Source: Pantoea sp. IMH
GTDB taxonomy: Bacteria; Pseudomonadota; Gammaproteobacteria; Enterobacterales; Enterobacteriaceae
DNA: 64,000 bases
Direction of reading: 5' to 3'
Assembly (NCBI RefSeq): GCF_000599885.1
Contig: NZ_JFGT01000002.1
Span: 806,001-870,000 of the forward strand
Shown: positions 32,706 through 43,584 of the stretch, piece by piece
How the letters are laid out: each line of letters starts with the position of its first letter
Numbering within the stretch: the stretch's first letter is position 1
The notes under the pieces: model-generated
Database searches by the model: none
What the model saw: the letters and a program-made list of their open reading frames with translations, nothing else
What the model was told of the DNA's origin: nothing
Position numbers and translations under genes: made by a program

Positions 32706-33623
32706 TCAGTGATCGTAGCGAAAGCGAAATTTTTCTTGTTCGCTCGCGGCTTTCGCCAGAATCCACTGCCGGAAGGCGGCTATTTTACCCAGTTCTGCCT
32801 GACTGTCATGACAAACCAGATAAAAAGCATTTTTACTCACTAACACATCGTTAAAGGGACAGACCAGGCGCCCCGCCTCAATCTCAGTCTGCGCCATCAC
32901 ATTGTTGGCCAGCGCCACCCCCTGGCCGTGAATGGCGGCCTGTAACACCATGGCGCTGTGGCTGAAAATGGGCCCCTGCTGCACGTTGATATGCGCCACG
33001 CCAAGCTGGCGCGTATAGGACTGCCAGTCTCTGCGGGAGGCGTCATGCAGTAAGGTGTGATGTATCAGATCGGCCGGCGTCTTAAGCGGATGCTCGCCCG
33101 TCAGCAGCAGCGGAGAGCAGACTGGAAGCAAATATTCCGCATAGAGTTTTTCGACACGCAGGCCAGGCCAGTTCCCCCGTCCGTAGAAAATAGCCACATC
33201 CACATCATCGGCAAGCTTCTCCTCCTCGCGGTCCACAGCCTGGATCCGTACATCGATCCCCGGATAAGCTGAGTTAAAGCTTGAGAGCCTCGGCACCAGC
33301 CATTGAATGGCAAAGCTGGGCAGCAGGCTGACGGTTAATGCCCCTTTGGCGCTGCGCGCCTGCAGCTTGCGGGTCGCTTCGTTAAGCGAGGAGAAAATTT
33401 CCTTAATATCGAGGTAATAGCTCTGCCCCTCTTCGGTCAGCAGCAGGGAGCGGTTACGTCGCCTGAACAGCTTAAGGCCTAGAAAATCCTCCAGGGATTT
33501 GATCTGGTGGCTGACGGCGGCCTGCGTGACAAAGAGTTCTTCGGCGGCTTTGGTAAAGCTGAGATGACGGGCGGCGGCATCAAAAACCCGCAGCGCATTT
33601 AAAGGAGGAAGGCGTTTAGACAT
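32706..33623 (-). CDS. gcvA: Glycine cleavage system LysR-type regulator GcvA
   Basis: GcvA activates or represses the gcvTHP operon according to glycine and purine supply, and activates the divergent sRNA gene gcvB. It is 305 residues. The LysR winged helix-turn-helix is at residues about 6-65 (LNALRVFDAAARHLSFTKAAEELFVTQAAVSHQIKSLE), followed by the effector-binding domain (FAIQWLVPRLSSFNSAYPGIDVRIQ). Its start is 131 bp from the predicted gcvB start, leaving a short divergent control region. Confidence 0.97.
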   Translation of the reverse strand: MSKRLPPLNALRVFDAAARHLSFTKAAEELFVTQAAVSHQIKSLEDFLGLKLFRRRNRSLLLTEEGQSYYLDIKEIFSSLNEATRKLQARSAKGALTVSLLPSFAIQWLVPRLSSFNSAYPGIDVRIQAVDREEEKLADDVDVAIFYGRGNWPGLRVEKLYAEYLLPVCSPLLLTGEHPLKTPADLIHHTLLHDASRRDWQSYTRQLGVAHINVQQGPIFSHSAMVLQAAIHGQGVALANNVMAQTEIEAGRLVCPFNDVLVSKNAFYLVCHDSQAELGKIAAFRQWILAKAASEQEKFRFRYDH

Positions 33624-33718
33624 AGTTACCGGATAGCGTGTGACAACAACGGGACGAGAGGAACCTGACGGAACTTCACGTATTAGTTTTTTTTATCCGA
33701 GACATTATAAATTGTCCG

Positions 33719-33747
33719 TTGAGGATGCACCAGCAAATACCTATAGT
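33719..33747 (+). promoter_or_regulatory. gcvB promoter
   Basis: TTGAGG (33719-33724) and TATAGT (33742-33747) are separated by 17 bp, and the A at 33754, seven bases further on, starts the conserved gcvB sequence. A CTAAT-type GcvA box (reverse ATTAG at 33682-33686) lies upstream. Confidence 0.8.
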
Positions 33748-33753
33748 TGCCGC

Positions 33754-33955
33754 ACTTCCTGAGCCGGAACGAAAAGCAGTTTGAAATTTGGGCGAATACG
33801 CAGAGTTTTGAAAGGCTTTTGGCTTGTGGTCGTGATGTTGTGTTTGCAATTGATCTGACGATTTTCAGATCCGGTAGCCTGGCTACCTTATTCCTGTAGA
33901 TTTACCCTGTCTGTCCAAAGTATTTATAGCACCGCAAATTGCGGTGCTTTTTTTT
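33754..33955 (+). ncRNA. gcvB: GcvB small RNA
   Basis: GcvB is an Hfq-dependent RNA that represses many amino-acid and peptide transport mRNAs. The 5' end ACTTCCTGAGCCGGAACG, the GU-rich R1 seed region around 33830-33855, the ACCCTGTCTGTCC block near the 3' end and the position between gcvA and ygdI all match E. coli gcvB. Its length is about 202 nt (E. coli about 206). The R1 region appears shorter than in E. coli, lacking one GU-rich repeat. It ends in the terminator at 33928-33955. Confidence 0.95.
33928..33955 (+). terminator. gcvB intrinsic terminator
   Basis: AGCACCGCAA and TTGCGGTGCT form a 10-bp perfect stem, followed by eight Ts. Confidence 0.95.
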
Positions 33956-33964
33956 ACCTGAAGC

Positions 33965-34189
33965 TTACTGCCCCATCTCAACCATCTCTTTCACATCTGA
34001 GCGGTTAATCTGTTGCTTATTACCGTTAGCATCCTGATAGCTGATCATGCCGGTATCATCATCCACAACGGGCTTGCCGTCGGCGACAATAGTACGGCCA
34101 TCATTAGTGTGCATTACGTAGTTGCTGGAACAGGCAGCCAGAGTAAAAGTCATGGCACAGGCGGCCATAATAGCAGCGAGTTTTTTCAT
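33965..34189 (-). CDS. ygdI: DUF903 lipoprotein YgdI
   Basis: Small lipoprotein of unknown function, 74 residues. It has a lipoprotein signal peptide with the lipobox LAAC (cysteine at residue 20), followed by the DUF903 domain (SNYVMHTNDGRTIVADGKP and DDDTGMISYQDANGNKQQINRSDV). It is convergent with gcvB; their 3' ends are 9 bp apart. A paralogue, ygdR, lies at 62360-62575. Confidence 0.95.
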   Translation of the reverse strand: MKKLAAIMAACAMTFTLAACSSNYVMHTNDGRTIVADGKPVVDDDTGMISYQDANGNKQQINRSDVKEMVEMGQ

Positions 34190-34403
34190 CTTTAATTCTC
34201 CTTGCAGATTGTAATGCGATAAACCACCCGAAGAGCACGACCTGAAGGCAAAAAACGCGTAAATTGCCGGGCGGAAGTCTCATATTTGCGGGTAATAGTT
34301 TAAACCTTGCATAATCCAGCATAACGCGCTTTTCCAACATTGCCAGAAAAGGGCCTGAAATTCAGCGTTGTCTCAGATACGACGACGCGCAGCCGAGGAG
34401 ATT

Positions 34404-35609
34404 ATGACGTCATTTAACCCTGTTCAGTTTCGCCAGCAATTCCCGGCCCTGAAAGATGCCGGCGTCTACCTGGATAGCGCCGCCACCGCGCTTAAGCCCG
34501 AGGTGGTTATTGAAGCGACCCGTCAGTTTTACAGCCTCAGCGCCGGTACGGTGCACCGCAGCCAGTTTGCCGCCGCTCGCGCACTGACGGAGCGCTACGA
34601 GGAGGCCAGAACCTCAGTAGCCCGCCTGCTGAATGCGCCGGAGGGTAAAAATATTGTCTGGACTAAGGGCACCACCGAAGCGATAAATCTGGTGGCGCAA
34701 AGTTATTTACGCCCACGACTCCAGCCCGGCGACGAGATTATCGTCAGCGAAGCGGAGCATCACGCTAACCTTGTCCCCTGGCTGATGGTGGCCTCACAGA
34801 CCGGCGCAACCGTGGTTAAATGGCCGCTGGGCGACGATCTCCTGCCAGATATGGCGCTATTACCAGGCTTACTGACGTCCCGGACTCGCCTGCTGGCGCT
34901 GGGACAGATGTCCAACGTTACCGGCGGCGTGCCGGATTTGGCGACTGCGATCCGTCTGGCTCACGAAGCCGGCGCTCAAGTGATGATTGATGGGGCGCAG
35001 GGCGTGGTGCACGCACCACCGGACGTCACGGCGCTTGATATCGACTTCTATGCTTTTTCTGCCCATAAGCTTTATGGTCCGATGGGCACCGGCGCGCTGT
35101 TTGGCAAAAAGGCGTTGCTGGAGAAGATGCAGCCCTGGCAGGGAGGCGGCAAGATGTTAAGTAAAGTCAGCTTTGAGGGCTTTACGCCGCAGCCGGTCCC
35201 CTGGCGTTTCGAGGCTGGCACACCCAATGTCGCGGGGGTGATTGGGCTGAGTGCTGCGCTGAAATGGCTGACCGATCTGGATCTGGCTGCGGCGGAGAGC
35301 TGGAGCTGCGGTCTGGCCGATCTGGCCGAAGAGCGTCTCGCTGCCCTGCCCGGTTTTCGCAGCTTCCGGGCCAGCCGTTCAAGCATACTCGCCTTTGATC
35401 TTGCCGGCCTGCATCACAGCGATGTGGTCACGCTGCTGGCGGAGAGTGGCGTCGCGCTTCGTGCCGGACAGCACTGCGCGCAGCCGCTCCTTGATCGCCT
35501 TGGCGTTAACGGCACGCTGCGTGCCTCGTTTGCGCCTTATAATACGCTTAACGACGTCGACGCGCTGGTGACCAGCCTTACGACCGCCATTGACCTTTTA
35601 GCGGACTAA
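34404..35609 (+). CDS. csdA: Cysteine desulfurase CsdA
   Basis: CsdA removes sulfur from cysteine as a persulfide, using pyridoxal phosphate, and hands it to CsdE. The start at 34404 ([20 protein letters not shown]) has a GAGGAG ribosome site and gives 401 residues, the E. coli length. The cofactor lysine is in [14 protein letters not shown], the upstream histidine in [11 protein letters not shown], and the catalytic cysteine in [15 protein letters not shown]. The short ARG-less active loop is of the SufS-like group II. It is 2 bp upstream of csdE. Confidence 0.97.
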   Translation: MTSFNPVQFRQQFPALKDAGVYLDSAATALKPEVVIEATRQFYSLSAGTVHRSQFAAARALTERYEEARTSVARLLNAPEGKNIVWTKGTTEAINLVAQSYLRPRLQPGDEIIVSEAEHHANLVPWLMVASQTGATVVKWPLGDDLLPDMALLPGLLTSRTRLLALGQMSNVTGGVPDLATAIRLAHEAGAQVMIDGAQGVVHAPPDVTALDIDFYAFSAHKLYGPMGTGALFGKKALLEKMQPWQGGGKMLSKVSFEGFTPQPVPWRFEAGTPNVAGVIGLSAALKWLTDLDLAAAESWSCGLADLAEERLAALPGFRSFRASRSSILAFDLAGLHHSDVVTLLAESGVALRAGQHCAQPLLDRLGVNGTLRASFAPYNTLNDVDALVTSLTTAIDLLAD

Positions 35610-35611
35610 TT

Positions 35612-36061
35612 ATGACAACTTTCCTTGCTCCTCATCCCTTTGGCGATCGCATTACCGCTGAAAGCCTGAAACAGCAATTTTCCGCCTTCACTCAATGGGA
35701 AGAGCGTTATCGTCAGCTCATCCTGTTAGGCAAACAGCTGCCCGCTCTGCCCGACGAGCTGAAAACACCGGACATTGAACTGAGCGGCTGTGAAAATCGT
35801 GTCTGGCTGGGGCACCAGCAGCTTGAGGATGGCACGCTTCATTTTTATGGCGACAGTGAAGGACGTATTGTAAGGGGATTGCTGGCGGTATTGCTGACGG
35901 CAGTGGAAGGCCAGACGTCAGCCTCATTAACTGACAGCGATCCGCTGGCGCTGTTTGACGCGCTGGGGCTGCGCAGCCAGCTTAGCGCCTCGCGCAGCGC
36001 CGGATTGAACGCCCTGGCCGGGGCCGTGAGCGCCGCCGCCAGAGAGGATAAGCGCGTCTGA
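35612..36061 (+). CDS. csdE: Sulfur acceptor protein CsdE
   Basis: CsdE accepts persulfide sulfur from CsdA and stimulates it; in E. coli the CSD system feeds TcdA-linked tRNA modification. It is 149 residues, SufE family. The acceptor cysteine is in [12 protein letters not shown] (about residue 63), and [15 protein letters not shown] is the conserved helix. It starts 2 bp after the csdA stop. The partner gene tcdA is next, on the opposite strand. Confidence 0.97.
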   Translation: MTTFLAPHPFGDRITAESLKQQFSAFTQWEERYRQLILLGKQLPALPDELKTPDIELSGCENRVWLGHQQLEDGTLHFYGDSEGRIVRGLLAVLLTAVEGQTSASLTDSDPLALFDALGLRSQLSASRSAGLNALAGAVSAAAREDKRV

Positions 36062-36135
36062 AGCAGGTTCAGGCCAGTTCTCTTAAGCACCGTTCTGACT
36101 TCATTTATCGCGTCCTGTGCGTTACCTGCTTCGCA

Positions 36136-36172
36136 CTATCCCGGTAACGCTTGCGTACCGCCACCGGGATAG
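36136..36172. terminator. Hairpin between csdE and tcdA
   Basis: CTATCCCGGT and ACCGGGATAG form a 10-bp perfect stem with a 17-base loop, placed between the convergent stops. It has no clear T-run. Confidence 0.45.
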
Positions 36173-36180
36173 CGCGTCTG

Positions 36181-36981
36181 CTAGCGCCGTGCGGCTTTTG
36201 CCATCATCTTTTTCAGGACGTGTGAGACAGCGACAAAACCAAACGTGGCCGTGACCATCGTTGCGGCGCCAAACCCGGAGGCGCAATCCATGCGTTTCGG
36301 CCCTTCCGCTGTACTGCGTGAGGCGCAAACCGAGCCATCAGGCTGTGGATACATCAACGCCTCGGTGGAAAACACACAGTCAATGCCCAGCTTACCTTTG
36401 CTGTTCTTCACGATGTTGAAGTCATGCTTCAGCCGTTCACGCAGCTTTGCCGCCAGCGGATCCTGAATCGTTTTTGCCAGATCGGCGACCTGGATCTGCG
36501 TGGGATCAATCTGACCACCGGCACCGCCCGTGGTGACCAGTGGAATTTTATTGCGACGGCACCAGGCCAGCAGCGCCGCTTTGGGCCGTACGCTGTCTAT
36601 CGCATCAATCACGTAACTGAACCCGGCGCTCATCAGCTCAGCCGTATTATCCGCCGTGATAAAGTCATCAATGCAGGTAACTTTACATTCCGGATTGATC
36701 GCCAGGATGCGTTCCGCCATCACCGCGGTTTTCGCCTGGCCCACCGTTCCCTTCATCGCATGGATCTGCCGGTTGGTGTTGGTGGTACAAACATCATCCA
36801 TATCAATCAGGGTGATGGCACCGATGCCGGTCCGGGCCAGGGCTTCGGCCGCCCATGAGCCCACGCCGCCGATCCCTACCACGCAGATATGTGCGTCAGC
36901 AAACAGCTGAAGCGCGGGCTGGCCATAAAGACGCGCGGTTCCACCAAAGCGCTGAAGCCAGGCGTCAGAAAGAGAAGTCAT
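36181..36981 (-). CDS. tcdA: tRNA threonylcarbamoyladenosine dehydratase TcdA
   Basis: TcdA (CsdL) uses ATP to cyclise t6A37 of tRNA to the ct6A hydantoin form. It is 266 residues, with an E1/ThiF-like adenylating fold. Residues about 34-50 hold the nucleotide loop VVGIGGVGSWAAEALARTG, followed by MDDVCTTNTNRQ, YVIDAIDSVRPKAALL and VTTGGAGGQIDPT. The C-terminal hydrophobic-basic tail (FGFVAVSHVLKKMMAKAARR) fits membrane association. The convergent csdA-csdE genes form the same functional system. Confidence 0.96.
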   Translation of the reverse strand: MTSLSDAWLQRFGGTARLYGQPALQLFADAHICVVGIGGVGSWAAEALARTGIGAITLIDMDDVCTTNTNRQIHAMKGTVGQAKTAVMAERILAINPECKVTCIDDFITADNTAELMSAGFSYVIDAIDSVRPKAALLAWCRRNKIPLVTTGGAGGQIDPTQIQVADLAKTIQDPLAAKLRERLKHDFNIVKNSKGKLGIDCVFSTEALMYPQPDGSVCASRSTAEGPKRMDCASGFGAATMVTATFGFVAVSHVLKKMMAKAARR

Positions 36982-37034
36982 GCTTTACCTCAGAATGAAG
37001 ACGCGGGCTGGCGATCCAGCCCGCCGGGAAAAGG

Positions 37035-38177
37035 CTACCGGGTTACCAGTGCCGTTTTGCCCATACTGTTTTGTGCAGAAGAGAACAGGGGTTCACCCGT
37101 ACCCGGCGCGGTTTTTAATACCCAGACCCGGCCGTAATGGTTAAACCAGCCGGCCATGTGGCCCGCTTGCTCGCCAATACCCTGATAGATATCAAAGTGC
37201 TGTCCTTTGATCGCACCGCCTACATCGAGCGACACCATCATTCGCATCTCATATTTTCCGGTAAATTTACCGTTATTGTCCAGCAACGGAATTTCCGCCA
37301 GCAGGGCGGTCCCCGGCGGGATCAGCGAGCGATCGGAAGCCACAGACGCTTTTGCAATCAGCGGTACCGCGCTGGCTCCCCGTACCGGTGCAAAATTTTC
37401 CGGCTTGAAGAAGACAAAGGAGGGATTCTGTTCAAGCAGCTCTCTCACCTCTGCCGGGCTGTGCTCTTCACCCCATTTACGGATGGCCTGCATAGACATA
37501 TCTTCACGTTTAACTTCGCCGCGATCGATCAGCACCTTGCCGATGCTGTGATAAGCATGGCCATTTTTGCCACCGTAGCCAAAAAACATCAGAGGCTGGC
37601 CATCGCCAAAGTCAACGTAGCCGCTGCCCTGAACATCCATAATAAAATTATCCATTAGCGAGTTGCTGTAGCCAATGACATAGCGCTCATCCAGCGCCCC
37701 ACTATAGATTTCCGCCCGGCTCGGCAGGCGTCCGTTACGGCGCGGCGGCAGCCGGTAAAGCGGATACTGGAATTCGCCCTGACGGGTACGTCGCGCCTCG
37801 ATGACGGGCGTGTAGTAACCGGTAAACTGGACGTTACCGTAATTGTCCGTACCTTCCATCTGGTAAGCATTCAGGCCAAACTGACGCAGTTGACGCGTGT
37901 CGCCGCCCGCCATCAGCCAGCTTCGAATTGCGCTGTAAACGCCCGCCTGGCGTGAGAACATCGCCGGCGAGGCATACTGCACTTCATTCACCTGATCACT
38001 GAAGTCTTTGCCGTTAACCGGCCGGCCTTTGGCATTAGGCTGATTCACCAGCGCCAGCGGCACCTCAAGCTTGCCATCTTTATATTGCTGTCCGCGATCG
38101 GTCGGTTTTGATGAACATCCCGCCAGCAGGGCGATGAACGCCCCGGTCACTGCATATTTTATCCAACACCCTTTCAT
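37035..38177 (-). CDS. mltA: Membrane-bound lytic murein transglycosylase A
   Basis: MltA cleaves the MurNAc-GlcNAc bond in peptidoglycan, forming 1,6-anhydromuropeptides at the outer membrane. It is 380 residues. The lipoprotein signal has the lipobox LLAGC (cysteine at residue 21). The MltA domain (GNVQFTGYYTPVIEARR, FGYGGKNGHAYHSIGK) is followed by the 3D domain with the catalytic aspartate in SLDVGGAIKGQHFDIYQG. It lies upstream of the initiator tRNA cluster, as in E. coli. Confidence 0.97.
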   Translation of the reverse strand: MKGCWIKYAVTGAFIALLAGCSSKPTDRGQQYKDGKLEVPLALVNQPNAKGRPVNGKDFSDQVNEVQYASPAMFSRQAGVYSAIRSWLMAGGDTRQLRQFGLNAYQMEGTDNYGNVQFTGYYTPVIEARRTRQGEFQYPLYRLPPRRNGRLPSRAEIYSGALDERYVIGYSNSLMDNFIMDVQGSGYVDFGDGQPLMFFGYGGKNGHAYHSIGKVLIDRGEVKREDMSMQAIRKWGEEHSPAEVRELLEQNPSFVFFKPENFAPVRGASAVPLIAKASVASDRSLIPPGTALLAEIPLLDNNGKFTGKYEMRMMVSLDVGGAIKGQHFDIYQGIGEQAGHMAGWFNHYGRVWVLKTAPGTGEPLFSSAQNSMGKTALVTR

Positions 38178-38344
38178 TGTTCTCTCTTACTATTAAGCGG
38201 AATTCCAGGCCGAAGATAGCAAAGCGTCCAGCAGATTAAAACGTGCTGCCGGAAAAGTTTCCGCCCTTTCGGTGTAATTTTTCAACATGATGGGGGAAAA
38301 GTAGCCACAAGAGCACCTTTTCATGACTTTAATCGCAAAAGGGG

Positions 38345-38372
38345 TTGCATCAAAAGCCATCCGGCGTATAGT
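38345..38372 (+). promoter_or_regulatory. Predicted promoter of the initiator tRNA operon
   Basis: TTGCAT (38345-38350), 16 bp, then TATAGT (38367-38372), followed by a GC-rich discriminator (gcgcttcc) and the first tRNA 14 bp later. A GC-rich discriminator is typical of stringently controlled stable-RNA promoters. Confidence 0.7.
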
Positions 38373-38385
38373 GCGCTTCCACGGA

Positions 38386-38462
<77 letters not shown>

Positions 38463-38526
38463 ATTCTCTTAGGAGAATAAAAAGCAGTAAACTGTCGTGA
38501 CGGAAGCGATAGTGGTAGTATACGGA

Positions 38527-38603
<77 letters not shown>

Positions 38604-38665
38604 CTTTTCTTCGGAAAAAATGAAAAAAAACTGTCGTGACGGAAGTGACAGGTGTATTATACGGA

Positions 38666-38742
<77 letters not shown>

Positions 38743-38765
38743 ACACCCTTTCGGGTGTTTTTTTG
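38743..38765 (+). terminator. Terminator of the initiator tRNA operon
   Basis: AACACCC and GGGTGTT form a stem around tttc, followed by a run of Ts, starting immediately after the CCA end of the third tRNA. Confidence 0.9.
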
Positions 38766-38832
38766 TTTCTGGCGTTCGCCAACTTTTTCCTCTGAGTAAC
38801 CACGGATGGCCTTGCCACCCGCTTTTCTGCAA

Positions 38833-40086
38833 TTATTTTCTCGGTGCCAGCGGCGCGCCATTGGCGAAATAGGCTTTGATACCCGCCAGGATTGAGTTTG
38901 CTACCTGCTGCTGAAACTTGCTGGTGCGCAGCTTTCGCTCCTCTTCCAGATTACTGATAAACGCCGTTTCAACCAGTATCGAAGGGATATCGGGCGCTTT
39001 CAGTACCGCAAACCCCGCCTGGTCTACCGTCTTTTTATGCAAATGATTAATTTTCCCCATGCGCGCAAGCACTTCGCCGCCAAACTTCAGGCTGTCGTTG
39101 ATGGTCAGGCTCTGCACCATATCGAACATGGTGTGATCGAGATAGCGATCGCCGCTTTTGCTGACGCCGCCGATCAGATCGGACTCGTTTTGCGTTCGGG
39201 CAAGATAACGGGCAGCCGTACTGGTTGCGCCACGGGTTGAGAGCGCGAAGACGGAGGAGCCGCGCGCCGCACGGCTGGTAAAGGCATCGGCATGTATAGA
39301 GATAAACAGATCGGCGCGCTGCTTGCGGGCTTTCGCCACCCTCACCTTTAGCGGAATAAAAACATCCTCATTCCGGGTCATATAGGCGCGCATATTAGGC
39401 TCTTTGTCGATCAGCGCTTTCAGCCGGCGCGCAATCTTCAGCACAATATCCTTCTCACGCGTTTTATGCTTGCCGATCGCGCCAGGATCCTCACCGCCAT
39501 GCCCAGGGTCGAGCATCACCACAATGGGACGATCCTTTCCTGCTTTGCCGGGTCGGGGTGCGGCGGCGGGCTGATTCTCTTCCAGGTTTCCCTTATTGTA
39601 ATCTTCCAGCAGCGCCAGCAACGGGTCGTCCTCATACTGCTTGCTGCTGGCGCTGGCAGGATAGAGATCCAGTACCAGCCGATTCCTGATCCCGGCAACG
39701 GGATCGAGAGTAAAGACCTTTGGCGTGACGTTCTGTTTTAGCTCAAGCACCAGCCGCACGGTATTTTTATCAAACTGGCCAACGCGGGCGTTTCTGATAT
39801 AAGGATCGTCGCTGCGGACCAGGTTGCCCACTGACTTCAACACGGGATTGAGATGGATATTATCGATATCCACCACCACGCGTTCCGGGTTACTCAGCGC
39901 AAATTGCCTGTATTTCAGGGGAGTGCTGGACTCCAGCGTCACGCGGGAGTAGGTCGAAGAAGGCCAGATGCGGATGGCCACCATGTGGCTGCTGGCGGCC
40001 AGGCCAATTTTGCTGACGCTGAGGAGCCAGACCGCTCCGGCGCTTTTTAACCACCGGCGGCGGCCGGGGGAATGTAAATCGGTCAT
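38833..40086 (-). CDS. amiC: N-acetylmuramoyl-L-alanine amidase AmiC
   Basis: AmiC splits septal peptidoglycan at the MurNAc-L-Ala bond during cell division. It is 417 residues. The Tat signal peptide has [10 protein letters not shown] followed by [15 protein letters not shown] (residues 8-32). The AMIN domain for septal targeting (about 35-140) is followed by an amidase_3 domain with the zinc ligands in [15 protein letters not shown], then [10 protein letters not shown] and the catalytic glutamate in [11 protein letters not shown]. It is divergent from argA. Confidence 0.98.
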   Translation of the reverse strand: MTDLHSPGRRRWLKSAGAVWLLSVSKIGLAASSHMVAIRIWPSSTYSRVTLESSTPLKYRQFALSNPERVVVDIDNIHLNPVLKSVGNLVRSDDPYIRNARVGQFDKNTVRLVLELKQNVTPKVFTLDPVAGIRNRLVLDLYPASASSKQYEDDPLLALLEDYNKGNLEENQPAAAPRPGKAGKDRPIVVMLDPGHGGEDPGAIGKHKTREKDIVLKIARRLKALIDKEPNMRAYMTRNEDVFIPLKVRVAKARKQRADLFISIHADAFTSRAARGSSVFALSTRGATSTAARYLARTQNESDLIGGVSKSGDRYLDHTMFDMVQSLTINDSLKFGGEVLARMGKINHLHKKTVDQAGFAVLKAPDIPSILVETAFISNLEEERKLRTSKFQQQVANSILAGIKAYFANGAPLAPRK

Positions 40087-40285
40087 GCCACTCCAGTCTG
40101 CTGTACTGTATAAAAAAAAGCCAAATGACTACCAAGGTGAAAAACTTTAACGAATCCCTCTGGCGGTGTCACCCCTTAAAGCAAAACAAGGTTGCCTGTC
40201 GCTCAGGGTTTAGCGCAGCAGACCCGCAAAAAAGGCACCAATTGCCGCTTGCACAAGATCGCCAAAAGAATAAAAATACATTTTT

Positions 40286-40303
40286 ATCGAATAATCATTC
40301 ATA
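40286..40303 (+). promoter_or_regulatory. ARG box (ArgR operator) of argA
   Basis: ATCGAATAATCATTCATA fits the 18-bp ARG box consensus WNTGAATWWWWATTCANW at most positions (one mismatch in the left arm). It ends 11 bp before the argA start. ArgR repression of argA is established in E. coli; occupancy here is inferred. Confidence 0.7.
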
Positions 40304-40313
40304 GGGGTTAGCC

Positions 40314-41657
40314 GTGAAGGAACGGAGTACCGAGCTGGTTCAGGGGTTTCGTCATACCGTCCCCTACATCAACGCCCACCGTGGTAAGACCTTTGTCATC
40401 ATGCTTGGCGGGGAAGCCATAGAGCATGAGAATTTCTCCAGCATCGTCAATGATATTGGCCTGCTGCATAGTCTTGGCATCCGCCTGGTCGTTGTCTACG
40501 GCGCCAGGCCGCAGATTGATGCCAGCCTCGCCACCCAGCAGCTGGAACCTTTGTATCATAAGCATACCCGCGTGACGGATGCTCAGGCGCTGGAACTGGT
40601 GAAGCAGGCGGCTGGCCGCTTACAGCTGGATATTACTGCCCGCCTCTCGATGAGCCTCAACAATACGCCATTGCAGGGCGCACATATTAATGTCGTCAGC
40701 GGTAACTTTATTATCGCCCAGCCGCTGGGCGTGGATGATGGCGTGGACTACTGTCACAGCGGCCGCATACGCCGGATTGATGAAGAAGCGATTCATCGTC
40801 AGCTGGACAGCGGCGCGATTGTCTTAATGGGTCCGGTTGCGGTTTCGGTGACTGGCGAAAGTTTCAATCTCACATCAGAAGAAGTGGCCACGCAGCTGGC
40901 GATCAAGCTGAAAGCTGAGAAGATGATCGGTTTTTGCTCAGAACAGGGCGTCAACGACAGCGAAGGCAAGGTTATCTCGGAACTTTTCCCGGATGAAGCG
41001 CAAAAGCGTATTGAAGAACTGGAGCAGGAAGATGATTACCTCTCCGGCACGGTACGCTTCCTGCGCGGCGCCGTTAAGGCCTGTCGCAGCGGCGTGCGCC
41101 GCAGCCATCTGATTAGCTATCAGGAAGATGGCGCGCTGTTGCAGGAGCTGTTTTCACGTGATGGTATCGGTACGCAAATCGTCATGGAAAGCGCGGAGAA
41201 AATTCGCCGCGCCAACATCAATGATATTGGCGGCATCCTTGAGCTGATCCGTCCGCTGGAGCAACAGGGTATTCTGGTACGCCGCTCCCGCGAGCAGCTG
41301 GAGATGGAAATTGATAAATTCACTATTATCGAACGGGACAATCTGACCATCGGCTGTGCGGCGCTTTACCCTTTTCCGGAGGAAGAGATTGGGGAGATGG
41401 CCTGTGTGGCGGTGCACCCTGATTACCGCAGCTCGGCGCGTGGGGAAGAGTTGCTGGAACGGGTGGCGCTTCAGGCCCGGCAGATGGGTCTGAAAAAACT
41501 GTTTGTCCTGACGACCCGCAGCATTCACTGGTTTCAGGAGCGCGGCTTTATGCCGGTGGATATTGAACTGCTGCCGGAAAGTAAAAAGCAGATGTATAAC
41601 TATCAGCGACGCTCAAAAGTGCTGATGGCGGATCTTCGCCATGCCCGACAGGCGTAG
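40314..41657 (+). CDS. argA: N-acetylglutamate synthase (amino-acid acetyltransferase)
   Basis: ArgA acetylates glutamate from acetyl-CoA, the first, arginine-inhibited step of arginine synthesis. It is 447 residues. The N-terminal amino-acid-kinase-like domain ([25 protein letters not shown], residues about 1-290) mediates feedback inhibition. The C-terminal GNAT acetyltransferase domain ([17 protein letters not shown] to [14 protein letters not shown]) carries the acetyl-CoA loop. The start is GTG at 40314, preceded by AGGGG; E. coli argA also uses GTG. An ARG box lies immediately upstream. Confidence 0.98.
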   Translation: MKERSTELVQGFRHTVPYINAHRGKTFVIMLGGEAIEHENFSSIVNDIGLLHSLGIRLVVVYGARPQIDASLATQQLEPLYHKHTRVTDAQALELVKQAAGRLQLDITARLSMSLNNTPLQGAHINVVSGNFIIAQPLGVDDGVDYCHSGRIRRIDEEAIHRQLDSGAIVLMGPVAVSVTGESFNLTSEEVATQLAIKLKAEKMIGFCSEQGVNDSEGKVISELFPDEAQKRIEELEQEDDYLSGTVRFLRGAVKACRSGVRRSHLISYQEDGALLQELFSRDGIGTQIVMESAEKIRRANINDIGGILELIRPLEQQGILVRRSREQLEMEIDKFTIIERDNLTIGCAALYPFPEEEIGEMACVAVHPDYRSSARGEELLERVALQARQMGLKKLFVLTTRSIHWFQERGFMPVDIELLPESKKQMYNYQRRSKVLMADLRHARQA

Positions 41658-41730
41658 CGACAATCCACCGTAAATGCCATCGCGACGGCCTCGCTGCCTT
41701 ATTCTGCTTTAACGGATAGAAGAGACCGCG

Positions 41731-43584
41731 TCAGATGGCTGCGAGAGCGCCTTCTCCCAGCCGCTCAACCAGCCCGCTGCGTCTGCTGGTGCGCATCTTC
41801 ACCGCGCTGTGAAAAACATTGCGTTCCGCATAGAGCGAAAGCCGCTGCTTCGCGCGGGTAATTGCGGTATAGACCAGTTCCCGCGTTAATACCGGCGTGA
41901 ACTGATTTGGTAAAACCAGTAGCGTATGCTCAAACTCCGAACCCTGGGATTTATGGACCGTCATCGCAAAGGCCGTTTCGTGAGGCGGCAGGCGGCTGGG
42001 CTGAACGGCTCTGATAGTGCCATCAGCCTGCGGGAAAAAGACCCTGAGCGCCGCCTCTTCATCACGCATCGCAATACCGATGTCACCATTAAACAGCCCC
42101 AGCGCGCTGTCGTTACGGGCAATCATCACAGGTCGCCCCACATACCATTTACCGGCGGGTCCTGGCGCTCGGTGCAGAACCCTTTTCTGCTGAAGGCTGG
42201 TTTCAATACGTTCGTTCAGACCCGTCACGCCAAATGGCCCCTCGCGCAGGGCACAAAGCAGCTGAAAACGACCAAACGCCTCAATCACCGCCTGCGGCGC
42301 TGCCCCACTGGCTATCAGCCGCAAATAGGCGCTGTATCCTTCCACGCAGGCGTCAAGTAACTGTTGATATTCCTGGCCGCTGCTCAGCGAAAAATGGCTG
42401 ATATCCGCAAATCCCGCGCTAAAGACCTTTTCAACCTGTCGCGTATCACCTGCGTTAACCGAAAGCGCCAGTTGTCCAATGCCCGAAGAGGCGTCGAAGC
42501 GGTAACTCTTACGCAGCAGGCAAAGACTGTCGCGGACCTGAGGAGCCGCTTCCTGCTCACCTGCCGTCACTTCGCAGCCGGTGAGGCGCATCAGTTCGGC
42601 GGCACGGATAGTGCTGTAACCCGCCTCTGCGCAGCGACAGATATCACCCAGCACCGCGCCCGCTTCAACCGATGCCAGCTGATCGCGATCGCCAAGGAAG
42701 ATGACTTTGGCATGCGACGGCAGTGCAGCAATCAGGTTCGCCATCATCGGCAAATCGACCATCGACGCCTCATCCACCACCAGTAAATCCAGGTGTAGCG
42801 GATTACCGGCGTGATAGCGCAGGCGCTGGCTGCCCGGCACTGCGCCAAGCAGACGATGCAACGTGGTAGCTTCAGCAGGGAAACGACGCTTCTCATCCTC
42901 ACTAACCTCAAGGCGCTGTAGCGCTTTCCCTAACGATTCCGTCAGGCGGGCAGCCGCCTTGCCGGTGGGAGCCGCCAGCCGGATACGCAGGGTTCCGCCT
43001 GAAAGCTCAAGCAGCGAGGCCAGCAGTTTGGCGACGGTGGTGGTTTTTCCGGTACCCGGCCCGCCGGAAATAATGGAAATCTGCCGGGTAATCGCCACCG
43101 CGGCGGCGATTTTCTGCCAGTTATCCGGCTCCAGGCCGAAATGCCGATCCAGCGCGGCCCGCAGTTTCTGTTCAGCGAAGGGGATTTGCGCGGCTTCACG
43201 CCGGATAAACTGGGCCACCAGTCCCTCAGACTGCCACATCCGGTGGAGATAAAGACGCTGCTGATGCAACACCAGCGGCGTGGCCGTGGTGCCGTCACCC
43301 ACCGCCTCTTCCGCGCTCAGCCGTTTTTCCCACTCCGGCTCTCCCGCTGCCAGCCAGAGCTGGCGTGCCAGTTCCGGATGGCGACCGCCAAACAGCGACG
43401 CTTCGGTAAACCCGGCCAGCGGCAGGCAGACGTGTCCTTCTCCCGCTTCCGCGCTGACGCAGGCCGCCGCCAGCATCAGCCAGGGACGCTCATTCGTCGC
43501 GACCATCAGCGCGAACTGGACATCCAGCGAACGCAGCAGTTTTTGCTGACATGCGGTCAGCAGCAGTTGGGATATATTACTCAT
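41731..43584 (-). CDS. recD: Exodeoxyribonuclease V subunit alpha (RecD)
   Basis: RecD is the 5'-to-3' helicase motor of RecBCD, which processes double-strand breaks for recombination and degrades foreign DNA. It is 617 residues, helicase superfamily 1B. The Walker A motif is [17 protein letters not shown] (about residue 174). The DE box is [13 protein letters not shown]. Later helicase motifs are [22 protein letters not shown] and [14 protein letters not shown]. Its start codon overlaps the recB stop by 4 bp, giving translational coupling. Confidence 0.98.
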   Translation of the reverse strand: MSNISQLLLTACQQKLLRSLDVQFALMVATNERPWLMLAAACVSAEAGEGHVCLPLAGFTEASLFGGRHPELARQLWLAAGEPEWEKRLSAEEAVGDGTTATPLVLHQQRLYLHRMWQSEGLVAQFIRREAAQIPFAEQKLRAALDRHFGLEPDNWQKIAAAVAITRQISIISGGPGTGKTTTVAKLLASLLELSGGTLRIRLAAPTGKAAARLTESLGKALQRLEVSEDEKRRFPAEATTLHRLLGAVPGSQRLRYHAGNPLHLDLLVVDEASMVDLPMMANLIAALPSHAKVIFLGDRDQLASVEAGAVLGDICRCAEAGYSTIRAAELMRLTGCEVTAGEQEAAPQVRDSLCLLRKSYRFDASSGIGQLALSVNAGDTRQVEKVFSAGFADISHFSLSSGQEYQQLLDACVEGYSAYLRLIASGAAPQAVIEAFGRFQLLCALREGPFGVTGLNERIETSLQQKRVLHRAPGPAGKWYVGRPVMIARNDSALGLFNGDIGIAMRDEEAALRVFFPQADGTIRAVQPSRLPPHETAFAMTVHKSQGSEFEHTLLVLPNQFTPVLTRELVYTAITRAKQRLSLYAERNVFHSAVKMRTSRRSGLVERLGEGALAAI

